Shown piece by piece: positions 34,829 to 43,289 of a stretch of DNA of 64,000 bases. The position numbers were made by a program, and so were the translations under genes. A model generated the notes under the pieces. That model was not told the origin of the DNA. It did no database searches and worked only from the letters and a program-made list of their open reading frames with translations. Each line of letters begins with the position of its first letter. Position 1 is the stretch's first letter. Origin of the DNA: Pseudomonas sp. UBA6562 (lineage in GTDB: Bacteria; Pseudomonadota; Gammaproteobacteria; Pseudomonadales; Pseudomonadaceae); assembly GCF_002434265.1 (NCBI RefSeq), contig NZ_DJJS01000006.1, positions 496,001-560,000 of the forward strand, read 5' to 3'.

Positions 34829-35884
34829 CTACTGAATCTCCTCCGGCGTCACCACCACCCAATTCTTGTCGGCCGTCACCGGCAGCCCCTCCTTGGCCTG
34901 GGCCGCAGCGTTCTTGGCGATCATGCCGTTGAGCTGGTCCAGGTACTTGGCCTTGCGGTTTATCCACAGGTGGACGCCGCCTTTGCTCACGTCCACCCCG
35001 TGGAACAGCATGTAGCCATCGCTCGAGGGCGTGTCGCCACCGACCAGTACCGGGCGCTTCCACTGATCGATGTAAGTGAGGATGGCGGCCTGTTTGCCGG
35101 CCATCCAGGTGGCCGGCGTCCACAGGTAAGGGGTCAGTTCCAGGTCTTGGTTGGCCTGGGCATCGTAGTGGCCGGCGGCGATCTGCTTGCGCGCGGTGGT
35201 CAGGCTGCCGGAGGCGCGGTCCTTGAGCAGCAGGCTGACGCCGATGACGTTCTGCGGTTTGACGTTGTAGCCGTACTGCGGATCGGAGGCGACCATGCGT
35301 ACCAGCTCTTCGCTGGCAGCACTGACCACATAGACGTCGATGCCGTTCTCCATCAACTTGTTGTACAGCTCGGCCTGCCCGACGAAGACCTTGGGCGGCT
35401 GTACGTCCATGGATTTGACCTGATCGCCTTCGAAGTAGGTAGTGGGAATCGGCTTGCCCGAGGCCATCAACTCGTCGACCTGCACCTTCAGCGCCTTGAG
35501 GGTGAAACCGGAGAACACCTGCGCGACCCACGGGTAGCAGACCATGTCGTCGATCTCGCACAGCCGGTAGTAGTAGCTGAACAGGCTCTCCTTGTGCTCG
35601 GCGCTGTCCTTGAAGGCGATGGGCTTGAGCGAAGGGTCGAGCTTGTCGCGGGTCAGCAGCCCCTTGTTCTCCATGAACGGCAGTAGCGCCTCTTCGAGGT
35701 CGTAGCGGTAGCTGGTGTTGTCCATGTCGAAGACCGCGTAGTTACCTTTGTTGGCGTTGGCGGCGATCATCGCGTCCAATTGCTTGGCGGCCTCGACCGG
35801 CCAGTGCTTGAGTTCGGTCGCCGCCCAGGTACTGGCGCTGAGCATCAGGGCAAGACCGCCGATCAGGTAGTTCGAAACAGGCAT
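34829..35884 (-). CDS. Exported HAD-superfamily phosphatase, phosphorylcholine phosphatase (PchP)-like
   Basis: A 351-residue secreted phosphatase. Seen: signal peptide (MPVSNYLIGGLALMLSASTWA), HAD motif I FDMDNTSYRY (DxDxT), a serine motif II in VYVVSAASEELVR, and motif III VGGDTPSSDGYM. Layout and length match P. aeruginosa PchP, which releases choline from phosphorylcholine in the periplasm; exact substrate is inferred. A GGAG site supports the chosen start over one seven codons upstream. Transcribed toward ilvD, and divergent from tcyP. Confidence 0.85.
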   Translation of the reverse strand: MPVSNYLIGGLALMLSASTWAATELKHWPVEAAKQLDAMIAANANKGNYAVFDMDNTSYRYDLEEALLPFMENKGLLTRDKLDPSLKPIAFKDSAEHKESLFSYYYRLCEIDDMVCYPWVAQVFSGFTLKALKVQVDELMASGKPIPTTYFEGDQVKSMDVQPPKVFVGQAELYNKLMENGIDVYVVSAASEELVRMVASDPQYGYNVKPQNVIGVSLLLKDRASGSLTTARKQIAAGHYDAQANQDLELTPYLWTPATWMAGKQAAILTYIDQWKRPVLVGGDTPSSDGYMLFHGVDVSKGGVHLWINRKAKYLDQLNGMIAKNAAAQAKEGLPVTADKNWVVVTPEEIQ

Positions 35885-35983
35885 CGTGAGGCGCTCCAGA
35901 GGCATGGGCGCTAAAGACTAGACCGCTTGTGTGACGAACGAGGATCGCATCGCCACAGTTGTCGCGGACGCATCAGGCGTGTC

Positions 35984-36012
35984 GTTATTTCCAAAACGAC
36001 TATCGAAATAAC
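35984..36012. promoter_or_regulatory. 8-bp inverted repeat upstream of tcyP
   Basis: GTTATTTC (35984-35991) and GAAATAAC (36005-36012) form perfect arms 13 bases apart, in an AT-rich patch that continues to a TATAAA-like sequence. It lies 98 bases before the tcyP start. Resembles a LysR-type operator; CysB would fit a cystine carrier. Regulator identity is inference. Confidence 0.55.
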
Positions 36013-36109
36013 ATTTGGGTATAAATTCCTGTGTTTTCAGCCTGTTAGCATTCGCGATTGCCTTCGCTCATGCCAGCGTCGGCCACGTCTCGCTCGAACT
36101 GGAGCCCCA

Positions 36110-37501
36110 ATGAATCTTCCGCTGTCTCTCAACCTGCTGGCGTTCCTCGCGCTGCTGCTGGGTCTCGCGCAGACCCGCCGCACCGACTGGAGCCTGGCGA
36201 AAAAAGTGTTGCTGGGCCTGGTGCTCGGCGTGCTGTTCGGGCTGGTGCTGCACACCCTCTATGGCGCCGGCCACCCCGTGCTCAAGGCCACCATCGGCTG
36301 GCTCGACCTGGTCGGCAACGGCTATGTGGGCCTGTTGCAGATGATCGTCATGCCGCTGATCTTCGCCTCGATCCTCAGCGCCGTGGCGCGCCTGCACAAT
36401 GCCTCGTCCCTGGGCCGGATCAGCGTGCTGAGCATCGGCACGCTGCTGATCACCACGGCCATCGCCGCCCTGATCGGCATCGTGTTGACCAACCTGTTCG
36501 GCCTCACCGCCGACGGCCTGATCGCGGGTGTGCAGGAAAGCGCGCGGCTGCAAGCCATCCACAGCGACTATGCCGGCAAGGTCGCCGACCTCAACATCCC
36601 GCAACTGCTGCTCTCGTTCATCCCCAGCAACCCGGTGGGCGACCTGGCGCGGGCCAAACCGACCTCGATCATCAGCGTGGTGATCTTCGCCGTGTTCGTC
36701 GGCATGGCCGCCTTGCAGCTGATTCGCGACGACGCCGAGAAAGGCGGCCGGGCGCTGTCGGCCATCGATACCCTGCAAGCCTGGGTGATGCGTCTGGTGC
36801 GCCTGGTGATGAAGCTCACGCCCTATGGTGTGCTGGCGTTGATGGCCAAAGTGGTGGCCAGCTCCAACCTGGAAGACATCCTCAAACTGGGCAGCTTCGT
36901 GCTGGTGTCGTACCTGGGCCTGGGGCTGATGTTCGTGGTGCACGGTGTGATCCTCGCCGCCACCGGCGTCAGCCCGCTGCGCTTCCTGCGCAAGGTCTGG
37001 CCAGTGCTGACCTTCGCCTTCACCAGCCGCTCCAGCGCCGCCAGCATTCCGCTGAACATCGAGGCGCAAACCCTGCGCCTGGGCGTGCCGCAGTCGATCG
37101 CCAGCTTCAGCGCCTCGTTCGGCGCCACCCTGGGCCAGAACGGTTGCGCCGGGCTGTACCCGGCCATGCTGGCGGTGATGGTCGCCCCCACCGTGGGCAT
37201 CGACCCCTTCGACCCGCTATGGATCGCGACCCTGGTGGCCATCGTCACCCTGAGCTCGGTCGGCGTGGCCGGTGTGGGCGGCGGCGCGACCTTCGCGGCG
37301 CTGATCGTGCTGCCGGCCATGGGGCTGCCGGTAGAACTGGTGGCGCTGCTGATCTCGGTGGAACCGCTGATCGACATGGGCCGCACTGCGCTCAACGTCA
37401 ACGGTTCGATGACCGCAGGCATGGTCACCAGCCAATTGCTCAAGCAGACCGACACGCAGGTGCTGGCCAGCGAAGAGCGGGCCCAGCTCAGCCACGTCTG
37501 A
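36110..37501 (+). CDS. tcyP: L-cystine:cation symporter TcyP (YdjN type)
   Basis: A 463-residue DAACS-family transporter. The sequence is close to E. coli YdjN/TcyP throughout: LLQMIVMPLIFASILSAVARL, GIVLTNLFGLTADGL, FAFTSRSSAASIPLN, FGATLGQNGCAGLYPAM and GVGGGATFAALIVLPA, and the signature ISVEPLIDMGRTALNV. About eight helices plus the hairpin loops. Imports cystine as a sulfur source. The ATG follows GGAGCCCCA, a good ribosome site; codons upstream are not conserved. A possible CysB-type inverted repeat lies upstream. Confidence 0.93.
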   Translation: MNLPLSLNLLAFLALLLGLAQTRRTDWSLAKKVLLGLVLGVLFGLVLHTLYGAGHPVLKATIGWLDLVGNGYVGLLQMIVMPLIFASILSAVARLHNASSLGRISVLSIGTLLITTAIAALIGIVLTNLFGLTADGLIAGVQESARLQAIHSDYAGKVADLNIPQLLLSFIPSNPVGDLARAKPTSIISVVIFAVFVGMAALQLIRDDAEKGGRALSAIDTLQAWVMRLVRLVMKLTPYGVLALMAKVVASSNLEDILKLGSFVLVSYLGLGLMFVVHGVILAATGVSPLRFLRKVWPVLTFAFTSRSSAASIPLNIEAQTLRLGVPQSIASFSASFGATLGQNGCAGLYPAMLAVMVAPTVGIDPFDPLWIATLVAIVTLSSVGVAGVGGGATFAALIVLPAMGLPVELVALLISVEPLIDMGRTALNVNGSMTAGMVTSQLLKQTDTQVLASEERAQLSHV

Positions 37502-37519
37502 CCCTGCCCGGGCGCGCCC

Positions 37520-38416
37520 TCACGGCGTGCCCAAGCCCTCCTGCAGCAGCTCGGCGAACGCCTTGGCCATCGCCGAGCCGCCTCGCTCGCGCTGCACCAG
37601 CCACACGGCGGTGACCGCCGCTTCGTCCAGCAAGGTGCGGTACACCACGCCCTCGATGCGCATGCGCTGGAACGACGCCGGCAGCACCGACACCCCCAAC
37701 CCCGCCGAAACCAGGCCGATGATGGTCATCGCCTCTCCAGCTTCCTGGGCGAAATGCGGGCTGAAGCCGGCACTGCGCGCCAGGCTCAGCAACTGCGCAT
37801 GCAGGCCGCTGCCGTAGCTGCGCGGGAAGAACACGAACGGCTCGTCGGCCAATTGCGCCATGTACAGCCCAGCCTCGCTGCCGGCCGCCAGGGGATGGGA
37901 CGCGTTGATCACCGCCACCAGGGGTTCGCGCAGCAGCTCGGTGGCGACCAGCCCTTCGGGCAGCGGCATCGGCCGCATCAGGCCTACTTCGATGGATTCG
38001 TCGAACACCCCTGCCGCCACGTCGCGGCTGCTCAGCTCCTTGAGGTTCAGGTGCACGGCAGGGAAGCGCTGGCGAAAGGCATGCAGCGCCTTGGGAATCT
38101 TCGACGTGAACGGCGCCGAAGAGGTGAAGCCGATCTTCATTTCGCCCAGCTCGCCCAACTGCGCGCGGCGGGCGACGTCGGCCGCTTTCTCCACCTGAGC
38201 CAACACTTGCCGCGCTTCTTCGAGAAACAAGCGCCCGGCTTCGCTCAGCTCGACGCGGCGGTTGGTACGCTCGAACAGGCGTGCGCCCAGCTCCTGCTCC
38301 AATGCCTGGATCTGCTGGCTCAGCGGCGGTTGGGAAATGCCCAGTTGCTGTGCGGCGCGGCCAAAGTGCAGTTCCTCGGCCACGGCGATGAAATAACGTA
38401 GATGACGCAGTTCCAT
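37520..38416 (-). CDS. LysR-family transcription regulator
   Basis: A 298-residue regulator of the BenM/CatM-like branch. Seen: N-terminal winged HTH MELRHLRYFIAVAEELHFGRAA with ISQPPLSQQIQALEQELG, a linker helix, and a C-terminal effector-binding domain with ELSSRDVAAGVFDESIEVGLMRP. Divergent from an MFS transporter gene, 127 bases apart, so it most probably controls that gene in response to the exporter's substrate. Converges on tcyP, 18 bases away. Confidence 0.95.
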   Translation of the reverse strand: MELRHLRYFIAVAEELHFGRAAQQLGISQPPLSQQIQALEQELGARLFERTNRRVELSEAGRLFLEEARQVLAQVEKAADVARRAQLGELGEMKIGFTSSAPFTSKIPKALHAFRQRFPAVHLNLKELSSRDVAAGVFDESIEVGLMRPMPLPEGLVATELLREPLVAVINASHPLAAGSEAGLYMAQLADEPFVFFPRSYGSGLHAQLLSLARSAGFSPHFAQEAGEAMTIIGLVSAGLGVSVLPASFQRMRIEGVVYRTLLDEAAVTAVWLVQRERGGSAMAKAFAELLQEGLGTP

Positions 38417-38428
38417 GCTCGCCCTCCG

Positions 38429-38458
38429 AATAGGTCGCTAAAGCTCTTAAATAGGTCG
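38429..38458. promoter_or_regulatory. Direct repeat (AATAGGTCG) in the LysR/MFS gap
   Basis: AATAGGTCG occurs at 38429-38437 and 38450-38458, a 21-base period, that is two helix turns. This is the spacing expected for two LysR subunits on one DNA face. It lies 12-42 bases before the lysR start, with CAATATATTG just to its right. Confidence 0.6.
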
Positions 38459-38543
38459 AACAATATATTGGAAGTAATCATTAGCCAGCTATATGCTTTT
38501 TCCTACTGCATTGGCAGCCATCGCTACTTGAGGTCCCCGTTCC

Positions 38544-39794
38544 GTGAAACCCGCTGTCGCGCCCCTATCCACCCGCCCCGCAGTTGCCCAGGCCGAGCCG
38601 CACCCTTCGTTGTGGATCGAAAAAGGTACCCCCGCTTTCATGCGCACCGTGCTGGCGCTGTTCAGCGGCGGTTTCGCGACGTTCGCGCTGCTGTATTGCG
38701 TGCAGCCGATGATGCCGTTGCTGTCGCACGAGTTCGCCATCAACGCGGCGCAGAGCAGCCTGGTGCTGTCGATTTCCACCGCGACGCTGGCCATCGGCCT
38801 GCTGATCACCGGCCCCATTTCCGACCGCGTCGGGCGCAAGCCGGTGATGGTCTTCGCCCTGCTGTGCGCGGCGCTGGCGACCTTGGCCAGCGCCGTCATG
38901 CCGACCTGGGAAACGGTGCTCGCCACCCGCGCGTTGGTGGGCCTGTCGCTCAGCGGGCTGGCGGCCGTGGCGATGACCTACCTCAGCGAAGAAATCGCGC
39001 CGCAACACATCGGCCTGGCCATGGGGCTGTACATCGGTGGTAACGCCATCGGCGGCATGAGCGGCCGGCTGATCACCGGGGTGCTGATCGACTTCGTCAG
39101 CTGGCACACCGCCTTGTTGGTGATGGGCGGCCTGGCCCTAGTGGCGGCGCTGGTGTTCTGGCGGGTGCTGCCCGAATCGCGCAACTTCCGCGCCCAGTCG
39201 CTCAAGCCGCGCACCCTGCTCGACGGCTTCGTGCTGCACTTCAAGGACGCCGGCCTGCCTTGGCTGTTCCTCGAAGCCTTCCTGCTGATGGGCGCTTTCG
39301 TCACGCTGTTCAACTACATCGGCTACCGCCTGCTGGCGGGGCCGTACCACATGAATCAGGCGCTGGTGGGCTTGCTGTCGGTGGTGTATCTGTCGGGCAT
39401 CTACAGCTCCGCGCAGGTCGGTGCGCTGGCCGACAAGCTGGGCCGGCGCAAGGTGTTCTGGGCCAGCATCCTGGTGATGGCGGCGGGCATGGCGTTGACC
39501 ATGATGGCGCCGTTGACGCTGATCGTGGTCGGCATGCTGATCTTCACCTTCGGCTTCTTCGGCGCGCACTCGGTGGCCAGCAGCTGGATCGGCCGCCGGG
39601 CGCTACGGGCCAAAGGGCAGGCGTCGTCGCTGTATCTGTTCAGCTATTACGCCGGCTCCAGTGTGGCGGGTACGGTGGGCGGGGTGTTCTGGCACCACTA
39701 TGGCTGGAACGGTATCGGCCTGTTCATCGGCAGCCTGCTGGCGGTCGCGCTGGGCATCGCCGTCCACCTGAGCCGCCTGCCACCCAAAAGCTGA
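38544..39794 (+). CDS. MFS transporter, YnfM-like
   Basis: A 416-residue major-facilitator transporter with twelve predicted helices. Seen: LYCVQPMMPLLSHEF in helix 1, the A-motif-like GPISDRVGRKPVMVFAL between helices 2 and 3, ATRALVGLSLSGLAAVAM, and the second-half copy GALADKLGRRKVFWAS. The GTG start is chosen because GAGG lies about 11 bases upstream. Likely proton-driven exporter; the substrate is not evident. Divergent LysR gene is the probable regulator. Confidence 0.92.
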   Translation: MKPAVAPLSTRPAVAQAEPHPSLWIEKGTPAFMRTVLALFSGGFATFALLYCVQPMMPLLSHEFAINAAQSSLVLSISTATLAIGLLITGPISDRVGRKPVMVFALLCAALATLASAVMPTWETVLATRALVGLSLSGLAAVAMTYLSEEIAPQHIGLAMGLYIGGNAIGGMSGRLITGVLIDFVSWHTALLVMGGLALVAALVFWRVLPESRNFRAQSLKPRTLLDGFVLHFKDAGLPWLFLEAFLLMGAFVTLFNYIGYRLLAGPYHMNQALVGLLSVVYLSGIYSSAQVGALADKLGRRKVFWASILVMAAGMALTMMAPLTLIVVGMLIFTFGFFGAHSVASSWIGRRALRAKGQASSLYLFSYYAGSSVAGTVGGVFWHHYGWNGIGLFIGSLLAVALGIAVHLSRLPPKS

Positions 39795-39797
39795 GCG

Positions 39798-40319
39798 TCA
39801 TAGCCACATGCGGCGCACGATGGCGTGCCCGCGCCATTGGTGCAGGCACACGGCGGCGATGTGCAACAGCACGACGGCCGCCAGGGCGAAACAACTGGCG
39901 ATATGCAGCGTGAACCAGCGTGCGTGCCAAACGGCGTCGAACGCTGGCCCTGGAATCTGCCACCAGCCAAACACATCGATGGCGTGGTCCATCATCAATA
40001 CGCCCGATAGCAGAACCACCGCTGTCAGCCAATAAAGCGCTTGGTGCGCGACATGGGCCGCCAGGCGGCCCAAGGGGTTCCGATCGATGCTGGCGGGGAC
40101 TGGCTTGAACGCGCGTACCACACAGCGCAGTACGAAGATCGGGATATACAGGGTGGTAGCCGACACATTCACCCAGCCCACCCACGTACGGATGGCTTCA
40201 TCGACTTCGGCATAGGCCACATAGAAACCGCTGACCAATACCCAAAGGATGACGGCCGCCGATATCCAATGCAGCAGCACCTGCTCCCAGCTGTAACGCT
40301 CCATCTCGCTTGCGCTCAT
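39798..40319 (-). CDS. Cytochrome b561-type membrane protein
   Basis: A 173-residue four-helix membrane cytochrome of the bacterial b561 / Ni-Fe hydrogenase b-subunit clan. Seen: helix 1 with heme-ligand candidate H17 in QVLLHWISAAVILWVL, H in RLAAHVAHQALYWLTAVVLL and two histidines in the last helix (WFTLHIASCFALAAVVLLHIA). May pass electrons between quinol and a periplasmic partner; none is encoded nearby. AGGAA precedes the ATG. Converges with the MFS gene with 3 bases between the stops; it is 215 bases upstream of hemE on the same side. Confidence 0.88.
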   Translation of the reverse strand: MSASEMERYSWEQVLLHWISAAVILWVLVSGFYVAYAEVDEAIRTWVGWVNVSATTLYIPIFVLRCVVRAFKPVPASIDRNPLGRLAAHVAHQALYWLTAVVLLSGVLMMDHAIDVFGWWQIPGPAFDAVWHARWFTLHIASCFALAAVVLLHIAAVCLHQWRGHAIVRRMWL

Positions 40320-40481
40320 GCCAATTCCTCGTAAACGGTGCGCACGCTGTGAGCTGCGCCGTCGAACGGCGCCAACACGGCACAGGGCGCGTGGGCCAAT
40401 GGCGCGGCAGCTTATGAGGAGTGGTCGATGTGGGCCGTAGGGGAAAATAACTTCGCAGGAGGGATTGTTCGCCAGCTGGTG

Positions 40482-40516
40482 AAAACCCCTTGCCAGCCCA
40501 TTGCAGACTGGCAAGG
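40482..40516 (-). terminator. Intrinsic terminator after hemE
   Basis: On the minus strand CCTTGCCAG / CTGGCAAGG form a 9-bp perfect stem with an 11-base loop, followed by GGTTTTC. It lies 18 bases after the hemE stop. Confidence 0.78.
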
Positions 40517-40534
40517 CGCGCATAGTGGCGAGCT

Positions 40535-41599
40535 TCAGCCGTGGTACTGGGCCGACAGCTCGTGCACCGCTTCGATGAACACGCCGGCATGGGCCGGATC
40601 GACTTCCGGCGTGATGCCATGGCCGAGGTTGAACACATGGCCGCTGCCCTGGCCGTAGCTGGCCAGGATGCGCGCCACTTCCTTGCGGATCGCGGCAGGG
40701 TTGGCGTACAGCACGGTCGGGTCCATGTTGCCTTGCAAGGCCACCTGGCCACCGACCCGGCGCCGCGCTTCGCCGATGTCGCAGGTCCAGTCCAGGCCCA
40801 GGGCATCGGCACCGGCGTCGGCGATGCTTTCCAGCCACAGGCCGCCGTTCTTGGTGAACAGGATCACCGGTACCTTGCGCCCGTCGTGTTCGCGGATCAG
40901 GCCGCTGACGATCTTGCGCATGTAGGCCAGGGAGAACTCCTGGTACGCCGCCGAAGACAGGTTGCCGCCCCAGGTATCGAAGATCTGCACGGCTTGCGCG
41001 CCGGCCAGGATCTGCCCGTTGAGGTACGCGGTGACCGACTGGGCGAGCTTGTCGAGCAGCAGGTGCAGCGCCTCCGGCGTGTCATAGGCCATGGCCTTGA
41101 TCTTGCGGAAGTCCTTCGACGAGCCGCCTTCGACCATGTAGGTGGCCAGGGTCCAGGGGCTGCCGGAGAAGCCGATCAGCGGCACGCGGCCGTCGAGCTC
41201 GCGGCGGATGGTGCTGACTGCGTCCATCACATAGCCCAAGTCTTTCTGCGCGTCGGGCACCGGCAGCGCTTCGATGTCGGCCAGGGTACGCACGACCTTC
41301 TTGAAGCGCGGGCCTTCGCCGGTTTCGAAGTACAGGCCCAGGCCCATGGCGTCGGGGATGGTGAGGATGTCGGAAAAGAGGATCGCGGCGTCGAGCGGGT
41401 AGCGCTCCAGCGGCTGCAGGGTGACTTCGCAGGCGAACTGCGGGTTCATGCACAGGCTCATGAAATCACCGGCCTTGGCGCGGCTGGCACGGTATTCGGG
41501 TAGGTAGCGACCGGCCTGGCGCATCATCCAGACAGGGGTGACGTCCACGGGTTGCTTGAGCAGGGCGCGCAGGAAACGATCGTTCTTCAGGGGAGTCAT
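40535..41599 (-). CDS. hemE: Uroporphyrinogen decarboxylase
   Basis: A 354-residue TIM-barrel enzyme converting uroporphyrinogen III to coproporphyrinogen III in heme synthesis. Seen: the N-terminal signature PVWMMRQAGRYLPEYRA, ILFSDILTIPDAMGL with the conserved Asp, GFSGSPWTLATYMVEGG, and VQIFDTWGGNLS; C-terminal FNLGHGITPEVDP. Last gene of the leftward pil-aro-glt series, 149 bases after gltD. Followed by its own terminator. Confidence 0.98.
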   Translation of the reverse strand: MTPLKNDRFLRALLKQPVDVTPVWMMRQAGRYLPEYRASRAKAGDFMSLCMNPQFACEVTLQPLERYPLDAAILFSDILTIPDAMGLGLYFETGEGPRFKKVVRTLADIEALPVPDAQKDLGYVMDAVSTIRRELDGRVPLIGFSGSPWTLATYMVEGGSSKDFRKIKAMAYDTPEALHLLLDKLAQSVTAYLNGQILAGAQAVQIFDTWGGNLSSAAYQEFSLAYMRKIVSGLIREHDGRKVPVILFTKNGGLWLESIADAGADALGLDWTCDIGEARRRVGGQVALQGNMDPTVLYANPAAIRKEVARILASYGQGSGHVFNLGHGITPEVDPAHAGVFIEAVHELSAQYHG

Positions 41600-41748
41600 G
41601 TCGGCATCCGAAAACAGAGTGTGGGCATCTTGTCAGACGCCAACGCAAAAGGCACGGATGGGACGGGGGGTTTCGTCTGTTGGGTGCGCTGGATCAAGGG
41701 GTGGCAGGAGGCAGGAGCGCCGAACCGGGCGCTCCCGCACGAGCCGCA

Positions 41749-43167
41749 TCAGACCTCCAGGTAATCCAGAATCCCTTCGGCGGCGGTGCGGCCTTCGAAG
41801 ATGGCTGTGACCACCAGGTCCGAGCCGCGCACCATGTCGCCGCCGGCGAAGATCTTCGGGTTGCTGGTCTGGTGCTTGAAGCGGCCCTGCTCGGGCGCGA
41901 CCACACGGCCTTGGCTGTCGGTCTGGATCTCGAACTGCTCGAACCAGGGCGCGGGGCTTGGGCGGAAACCGAAGGCGATGACCACGGCATCGGCCGGCAG
42001 GATCTGCTCGGAACCAGGGATCGGCTCGGGGCTGCGACGGCCACGGGCGTCGGGCTCGCCCAGACGGGTTTCGACCACTTTGACGCCTTCGACCTTGTCT
42101 TCGCCGACGATGGCGATCGGCTGGCGGTTGTAGAGGAATTTCACCCCCTCTTCCTTGGCGTTCTTCACCTCTTTGCGCGAGCCGGGCATGTTCGCCTCGT
42201 CGCGGCGGTAGGCGCAGGTGACGCTGCTCGCACCCTGACGGATCGAGGTGCGGTTGCAGTCCATCGCCGTGTCGCCGCCGCCGAGCACGACCACGGTCTT
42301 GCCCTGCATGTCGACGAAGTCTTGCGGCGACTTCTCGAAACCGAGGTTGCGATTGACGTTGGCGATGAGGAAGTCCAGCGCGTCGTGCACACCTGGCAGG
42401 TCTTCACCGGGGAAACCGCCTTTCATGTAGGTGTAGGTGCCCATGCCCATGAACACCGCGTCGTACTCGGCCAGCAACTGTTCGAGGGTGACGTCGCGGC
42501 CCACCTCGGTGTTGAGGCGGAATTCGATGCCCATGCCGGTGAACACTTCGCGGCGGTTGCTCAGCACGCTCTTTTCCAGCTTGAACTCCGGAATGCCGAA
42601 GGTCAGCAGGCCGCCGATCTCGGGGTTCTTGTCGAACACCACCGGGGTCACACCGGCGCGCACCAGCACGTCGGCGCAGCCCAGGCCGGCCGGGCCGGCA
42701 CCGATGATGGCCACGCGCTTGCCGGTCGGCTTGACCTGGGACATGTCCGGGCGCCAGCCCATGGCGAATGCGGTGTCGGTGATGTACTTCTCGACCGAGC
42801 CGATGGTCACCGCGCCGAAGCCGTCGTTCAGGGTACAGGCCCCTTCGCACAGACGGTCTTGAGGGCACACGCGGCCACAGACTTCGGGCAGGGTGTTGGT
42901 CTGGTGCGAGAGTTCGGCGGCCGCGAGGATGTTGCCCTCCGACACCAACTTCAGCCAGTTGGGAATGAAGTTGTGCACCGGGCACTTCCACTCGCAATAC
43001 GGGTTGCCGCAGCCCAGGCAGCGGTGGGCCTGTTCGACCGACTGCTGCGGCTTGAACGGTTCGTAGATCTCCACGAACTCTTTCTTGCGCTGGCGCAGCA
43101 GCTTCTTCTTCGGATCCTTGCGCCCTACTTCGATGAACTGGAAGTCGTTACTCAGACGTTCAGCCAT
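41749..43167 (-). CDS. gltD: Glutamate synthase small subunit (beta)
   Basis: A 472-residue NADPH-dependent FAD/Fe-S oxidoreductase that feeds electrons to GltB. Seen: cysteine clusters in CLGCGNPYCEWKCPVHNFIP and VCGRVCPQDRLCEGACTL, FAD motif IIGAGPAGLGCADVL, NADPH motif VVVLGGGDTAMDCNR. Downstream of gltB on the same strand with 122 bases between. Confidence 0.98.
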   Translation of the reverse strand: MAERLSNDFQFIEVGRKDPKKKLLRQRKKEFVEIYEPFKPQQSVEQAHRCLGCGNPYCEWKCPVHNFIPNWLKLVSEGNILAAAELSHQTNTLPEVCGRVCPQDRLCEGACTLNDGFGAVTIGSVEKYITDTAFAMGWRPDMSQVKPTGKRVAIIGAGPAGLGCADVLVRAGVTPVVFDKNPEIGGLLTFGIPEFKLEKSVLSNRREVFTGMGIEFRLNTEVGRDVTLEQLLAEYDAVFMGMGTYTYMKGGFPGEDLPGVHDALDFLIANVNRNLGFEKSPQDFVDMQGKTVVVLGGGDTAMDCNRTSIRQGASSVTCAYRRDEANMPGSRKEVKNAKEEGVKFLYNRQPIAIVGEDKVEGVKVVETRLGEPDARGRRSPEPIPGSEQILPADAVVIAFGFRPSPAPWFEQFEIQTDSQGRVVAPEQGRFKHQTSNPKIFAGGDMVRGSDLVVTAIFEGRTAAEGILDYLEV

Positions 43168-43289
43168 TTTTCAAAACCTCTTCACGGCAGTTGCGCGCTA
43201 CACGCTGCAAGCTGCAAGACGATCACGTAAGCCGGGCGCACCCCGTGCCGCTTCTGATAGCGGCTTGGGGGCGCCACGTGCAGCTGCTC
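43168..43289. other. gltB-gltD spacer
   Basis: Contains the short tandem CTGCAAGCTGCAAG and a small GCCGCT/AGCGGC hairpin without T run. No gene. The unusually long spacer in this operon could moderate gltD expression, but nothing decisive is seen. Confidence 0.4.
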
